Source: an uncultured Lachnospiraceae bacterium
GTDB lineage: Bacteria; Bacillota; Clostridia; Lachnospirales; Lachnospiraceae
DNA: 64,000 nucleotides
NCBI GenBank assembly: GCA_947625775.1
Contig: CANQPM010000015.1
Location: forward strand, 1 to 64,000
Reading direction: 5' to 3'
Shown piece after piece: positions 60,326-64,000 of this stretch. The notes beneath the pieces are model-generated. The model was not told where the DNA came from. It was given only the letters and a program-made list of their open reading frames with translations, and searched no databases. Each line of letters starts with the position of its first letter. Position 1 is the first letter of the stretch. A program made the position numbers and the translations under genes.

Positions 60326-62087
60326 GCTGCGCGGTGTACAGCTTATAATATGCCCCCTTTTTAGCCATAAGCTCTGCTGCATTTCCTTCCTCAACAATGC
60401 CGCCGTTGTCAATTACAAAAATTCTGTCCGCTTTTTGAATGGTAGACAGCCTGTGCGCGATGACAAATGAAGTCCTGCCCTTTAAAAGCGCCTCGATTCC
60501 GTCTTGCACAAGGAGCTCAGTTTTGGTGTCAATGCTGGAGGTTGCCTCATCAAGTATCAGAATCTTTGGCATGCTCACCATAGTGCGCGCAAACGCGAGC
60601 AGCTGTTTCTGACCGACAGAAAGACCGCCGCCGCGTTCTTCAAGCCTAGTGTCATAGCCGTCGGGAAGTTGGCTTATAAATTCATGCGCATGTACGGCTT
60701 TTGCGGCGGCGATGATTTCCTCATCAGTCGCGTCAAGCTTTCCGTATGCGATATTTTCTTTAATGGTGCCCGTAAAGAGGAAATTGTCCTGTGTCATAAT
60801 TCCCATCTGGCGTCTCAGGCTCTCAATGCTGACAGATTTTATGTCATGTCCGTCAATTTTTATCGTGCCGCCCTGAACATCGTAAAAGCGGCTGAGCAGA
60901 TTTACAATCGTAGTCTTTCCAGCGCCTGTAGGTCCTACGAGCGCGATTGTTTCCCCTTGGTTAATATGGAAGCTTACGTTTTCAAGAACTTTTACGCCTT
61001 CTTCGTAGTAGAAGCTGACATTTTCAAAATCAATTGTGCCAGAAATTTCAGGCATTTCAGCCACGCCCTCGTCATCAGTAATTTCAGGCTTTGTGTCGAG
61101 TATCTCAAAAATCCTTTCCGCGCCTGAAATGTTTGTTATGAGCTGATTATAAAAATTGCTTAAATTCATAATCGGCTGCCAGAACATTGAAATATATGAG
61201 CCGAAGGCGACGAGCGTACCGATGGAAACTTTGTCAACGCCCATTATTATAATGCCTGCATACCAAAGGGATATGTTTCCAAGCCCCCAGCAGAAATCCA
61301 CTATCGATCCGAAAGCGTCGGCATATTTTACAGCCTCCATAAATGCTCCCCTGTGCTCATCGACAAGCTTATAAAAAGTGTCATGTGTTTCGCTTTCGGC
61401 GTTAAAGCTTTGGATAATGCGTATTCCCGACAAGTCCTCATGCACGAAGGCATTCAGGTTTGAGCCCTTTTTCCTGTAAATCTGCCAGCGCTTATGTGAG
61501 CGCAGTTGTATAAACCATACGCCGACGGTCATAAGCGGAATGCTTATCAACGCCGCCGCAGCGAGCCGTGCGTTTTTCACAAACATTATTGCGACTACGG
61601 AGCATACGGTTATAAAATCGGGAATAAGCGTAGTCACGCTGTTTGAAAGCACATCCTTAAGGGAGTTGATGTCGCCGATAATGCGCGCAAGGATTTTGCC
61701 TGTCGGTCTGCTGTCAAAAAACTTAAAGTCCAAAGTCTGAATGTGCGTGTAGAGCTGCTGTCGTATTTCGACAAGCACCTTGTTGCATACCTTTGACATA
61801 ATATACATTCTAAGCTTGACAAGGACTATCATCACGGCGTTTAGGCATATTGCTATGCCGACGAGCCTGTAAAGCCCGCCCAAATCCCCTATGGAAATAT
61901 GCCTGTCAATAGCCGCTTCGATAATCAAAGGATTTATAAGATTTACCGCGACGCAGTAAGCCATTATAAAAAGCACGGCGATTAAGGCGGATTTATGTTT
62001 AAGCATATAAGCAAACAGCCTTCCAAGCGTCTGCAGCTTGCTTTTTTCGTTTAGAGTTTCGTCTTGTTTGTATGAATTAACTGACAT
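60309..62087 (-). CDS. ABC exporter half-transporter with consensus ATPase site
   Basis: A 592-residue half-transporter: six membrane helices (about 35-330) and an ATPase domain with Walker A LVGPTGAGKTTIV, signature LSVGQKQLLAFAR, Walker B ILILDEATSSID with the catalytic glutamate, and the H-loop FVIAHRLST. It is 66 bases from the second half gene on the same strand; the two probably form a heterodimer exporting lipids, peptides or drugs. AAGGAG precedes the ATG. Confidence 0.92.
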   Translation of the reverse strand: MSVNSYKQDETLNEKSKLQTLGRLFAYMLKHKSALIAVLFIMAYCVAVNLINPLIIEAAIDRHISIGDLGGLYRLVGIAICLNAVMIVLVKLRMYIMSKVCNKVLVEIRQQLYTHIQTLDFKFFDSRPTGKILARIIGDINSLKDVLSNSVTTLIPDFITVCSVVAIMFVKNARLAAAALISIPLMTVGVWFIQLRSHKRWQIYRKKGSNLNAFVHEDLSGIRIIQSFNAESETHDTFYKLVDEHRGAFMEAVKYADAFGSIVDFCWGLGNISLWYAGIIIMGVDKVSIGTLVAFGSYISMFWQPIMNLSNFYNQLITNISGAERIFEILDTKPEITDDEGVAEMPEISGTIDFENVSFYYEEGVKVLENVSFHINQGETIALVGPTGAGKTTIVNLLSRFYDVQGGTIKIDGHDIKSVSIESLRRQMGIMTQDNFLFTGTIKENIAYGKLDATDEEIIAAAKAVHAHEFISQLPDGYDTRLEERGGGLSVGQKQLLAFARTMVSMPKILILDEATSSIDTKTELLVQDGIEALLKGRTSFVIAHRLSTIQKADRIFVIDNGGIVEEGNAAELMAKKGAYYKLYTAQLKDVV

Positions 62088-62153
62088 TAAAGAGAACAGC
62101 TCCTTTCCCAGTCATCTGAAATTTGTCGTGGTGTTTTTTACTTTAGGTCTGTT

Positions 62154-63872
62154 TTAGACCTGACCGTATTGTGACACATATGTCATATAATACAGACCTT
62201 TCTTTTCCATAAGCTCCTCGTGCGTGCCGTGCTCTGCGATTGAGCCGTTGTCCAGTACTATGATTTCGTCTGCGTGGCGTACGGCGCTTATGCGATGCGC
62301 TATGATAAGCTTGGTGGTGTCAGAAAGCGTATTCAGCATTTTTTGTATCTCATGCTCTGTTTCCATATCCAGCGCCGAGGTTGAGTCGTCCATTATGAGT
62401 ATAGGAGTATGTTTTGCCAATGCCCGCGCAATGCTTATGCGCTGCTTCTGACCTCCTGAAAGTCCTACTCCGCGCTCACCGATGACTGTCTCGTATTCGT
62501 CTGCCATTCGCTCTATAAAGCTGCTTGCCTGTGCGTCTTTTGACGCCTTGCGCACTATTGCCTCGCTTACCGCCGACTTTTTGCCGAGCTTGACATTCTC
62601 GTTGATCGTGTCGGAAAAAAGAAATACGTCCTGCATTACGACTGATATGCTGCTCCTAAGCTGCGAAAGCGAGAGCCTTGTGATGTCAACCCCGTCAAGG
62701 CAGATAGTCCCGCCCGTGGCATCATAAAGACGCTGCAAAAGCTGCACCACAGAGGTTTTTCCTGCGCCCGTCGCCCCCATAATGCCGACGGTAGAGCCTG
62801 CCGCGGCTTTAAACGAAATATCGTGTAGTATTTCGTGCATATCCTCCTTGTGGAAAGACACATTGCGAAACTCTATCTCGCCACGTACCTTGTCAAGTAC
62901 GACAGGGTCTTCAGGCTCTTTTATTACAGGCTGGACCTCGTATATTTTGTTGATCTTTTTATTTGAGGCAAGCCCTGCCGATAAATCGTTTGAAAGCCAG
63001 CCGAGCATTTCCATGGGCCATACTATATTGTTTGAGTATTCGAGAAAAGCTCCGAGCGTGCCAAGCGTAATTTTCCCGCCTATTACAAGCTTTCCGCCGA
63101 TTAAAAGGACGAACATCAGTATAAGCTTTGTGATGATCTGCAGGTAAGGATAGTAGCGCACTATCACCTTTGACTGTTTCATATTGAGCTCATAGTACCG
63201 CTCATTGTGCGACAAAAATTTCCTGATTTCAAATTTCTCGCGGGCAAACGCCTTGACAGTGCGCACGCCTGCAATGTTTTCCTCGGCTACGGTGTTGAGC
63301 CTTGAGTTTTCGTCGCTTATTTCCTCGTAGATAGCGCCGAGCTTCCTTTCCATACAAATCGCGACAGTCGCGGACAAAACCATGGCGGCAGTCGGTATGA
63401 CGGCGAGCGGGGCATAGAGCCTGTACATGCAGAAAAGCACGACGCACGTGTGAAAGGCAACCTCTATAGTGAGCATGCCGACATACGAAATAGTGTTCCA
63501 TACGCGGTCAATATCGTCTTTGACGCGCGCCATAAGCTCGCCTGTGTTCGTCTTGTCAAAGAAGCCAGCGCTTAGCCCCTGAATGTGGTCGAAAAGCTTT
63601 TTGCGCATATCGGAGGCGATGGCGGAGCCCGTCTTGTCAAATGTGTATTCCTTTGTATATTGGAAAATGCACCTGCCGACGCCGACCATAAAGATGCCCG
63701 CAAGCAGACGCGGCAGCAGCGCGGTATTTCCACCGATGATGACGTCGTCTATTATGTGCATCGTAAGCATAGGCGCAAGCATATCAAGCGACACGCTTAT
63801 CACAAGCGACGCTATGGCAAACAGATAGCTCCATTTGTATTCCCATATGTAGGTTGATAGTTTTTTCCTCAT
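62154..63872 (-). CDS. ABC exporter half-transporter with degenerate catalytic residue
   Basis: A 572-residue half-transporter of the same layout. Walker A GIMGATGAGKTSVV, signature LSGGQKQRISIAR, but Walker B reads ILIMDDSTSALD: aspartate replaces the catalytic glutamate, the usual mark of the degenerate site in heterodimeric exporters such as TM287/288 or BmrCD. The H-loop is LIIAHRIS. It is the first gene of the two-gene operon. Confidence 0.92.
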   Translation of the reverse strand: MRKKLSTYIWEYKWSYLFAIASLVISVSLDMLAPMLTMHIIDDVIIGGNTALLPRLLAGIFMVGVGRCIFQYTKEYTFDKTGSAIASDMRKKLFDHIQGLSAGFFDKTNTGELMARVKDDIDRVWNTISYVGMLTIEVAFHTCVVLFCMYRLYAPLAVIPTAAMVLSATVAICMERKLGAIYEEISDENSRLNTVAEENIAGVRTVKAFAREKFEIRKFLSHNERYYELNMKQSKVIVRYYPYLQIITKLILMFVLLIGGKLVIGGKITLGTLGAFLEYSNNIVWPMEMLGWLSNDLSAGLASNKKINKIYEVQPVIKEPEDPVVLDKVRGEIEFRNVSFHKEDMHEILHDISFKAAAGSTVGIMGATGAGKTSVVQLLQRLYDATGGTICLDGVDITRLSLSQLRSSISVVMQDVFLFSDTINENVKLGKKSAVSEAIVRKASKDAQASSFIERMADEYETVIGERGVGLSGGQKQRISIARALAKHTPILIMDDSTSALDMETEHEIQKMLNTLSDTTKLIIAHRISAVRHADEIIVLDNGSIAEHGTHEELMEKKGLYYMTYVSQYGQV

Positions 63873-63933
63873 TTTTCCCCCTGCCTGTTCCTAGTAAAAT
63901 AAAATTCAATTTAACCCCTAAAAAGCAAAAAAA

Positions 63934-63956
63934 GCACGGAAGAAAAACTTCCGCGC
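63934..63956 (-). terminator. Terminator of a minus-strand gene beyond the right edge
   Basis: GCACGGAAG (63934-63942) pairs with CTTCCGCGC (63948-63956) with one mismatch, and on the minus strand it is followed by a T run (complement of 63925-63933). The gene it serves lies past 64000. Confidence 0.75.
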
Positions 63957-64000
63957 CAAATATATCTTAAAAATATGTGTGCAGATATTACTATTAACAT

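Overview
The window is a chromosomal segment of a spore-forming, flagellated Firmicute, most likely a member of the Lachnospiraceae (Clostridia). The reasons are the order ylxM-ffh-rpsP-khpA-rimM-trmD-rplS-lepB-ylqF-lepB-rnhB-ylqG-ylqH-yraN, the presence of spoIVA next to gpsA, an anaerobic class III ribonucleotide reductase, a tyrosine T-box, and strong AGGAGG-type ribosome binding sites with TTGACA/TATAAT promoters. Almost all genes lie on the plus strand. The names rest on motif and family recognition by eye; no database search was possible.

Layout. 1-630: tail of a YfhO-type membrane protein with an apparent frame break at a run of nine G. 780-10922: the translation/secretion/RNA-maturation operon (SRP, S16, L19, RimM, TrmD, RbgA, two signal peptidases, RNase HII, and the FliK-like/FlhB-like pair YlqG/YlqH). 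11093-16037: small metabolic genes (PgeF, HisI, VOC, VanZ, HAM1-like) and T-box-controlled tyrS. 16054-16348: tandem 31-bp units and a very long inverted repeat with no gene. 16486-18545: a MazF/PemK-type toxin-antitoxin pair and a long-form PRPP synthetase on the minus strand. 18691-23245: DUF512 radical-SAM protein, Der, PlsY, GpsA. 23412-27972: a MoxR ATPase and VWA protein pair split by palindromic repeats and by a 1.7-kb orphan slice that looks like conjugative-element cargo. 28053-29555: SpoIVA. 29830-32922: an accessory island (DUF4143 ATPase, amino-terminal remnant of a type I restriction subunit, MNT/HEPN toxin-antitoxin pair, winged-helix remnant). 32969-40969: SGNH hydrolase, cytidine deaminase, metallo-beta-lactamase-fold hydrolase, membrane MutS-like ATPase, RNase HI, and nrdDG behind a promoter with a probable NrdR-box pair. 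41127-49817: secreted protein, TcdA, PARG-like macrodomain protein, tRNA-Gly(CCC), aldolase, alkyltransferase-like protein, CobU/CobC-like pair, FliD-tail-like protein, diguanylate cyclase. 50065-63872: AI-2E-type exporter, solute-binding lipoprotein plus chemoreceptor, ThiN, SRAP protein, CmpB-type membrane protein, hybrid histidine kinase, serine hydrolase, carbonic anhydrase, and a probable heterodimeric ABC exporter.

The most unusual layer is non-coding. The window carries several families of short dispersed structured repeats: a leader element ending at start codons (6667, 11000, 44869), a CAATA-armed palindrome (3189, 3230, 14736, 41076), double-hairpin terminators that resemble each other (23257, 40250), palindromes ending in AAATTCTACRTTAT (24257, 24393, with half copies at 26214 and 29866), and the long inverted repeat at 16116. 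No complete transposase, integrase, phage or CRISPR array is present.
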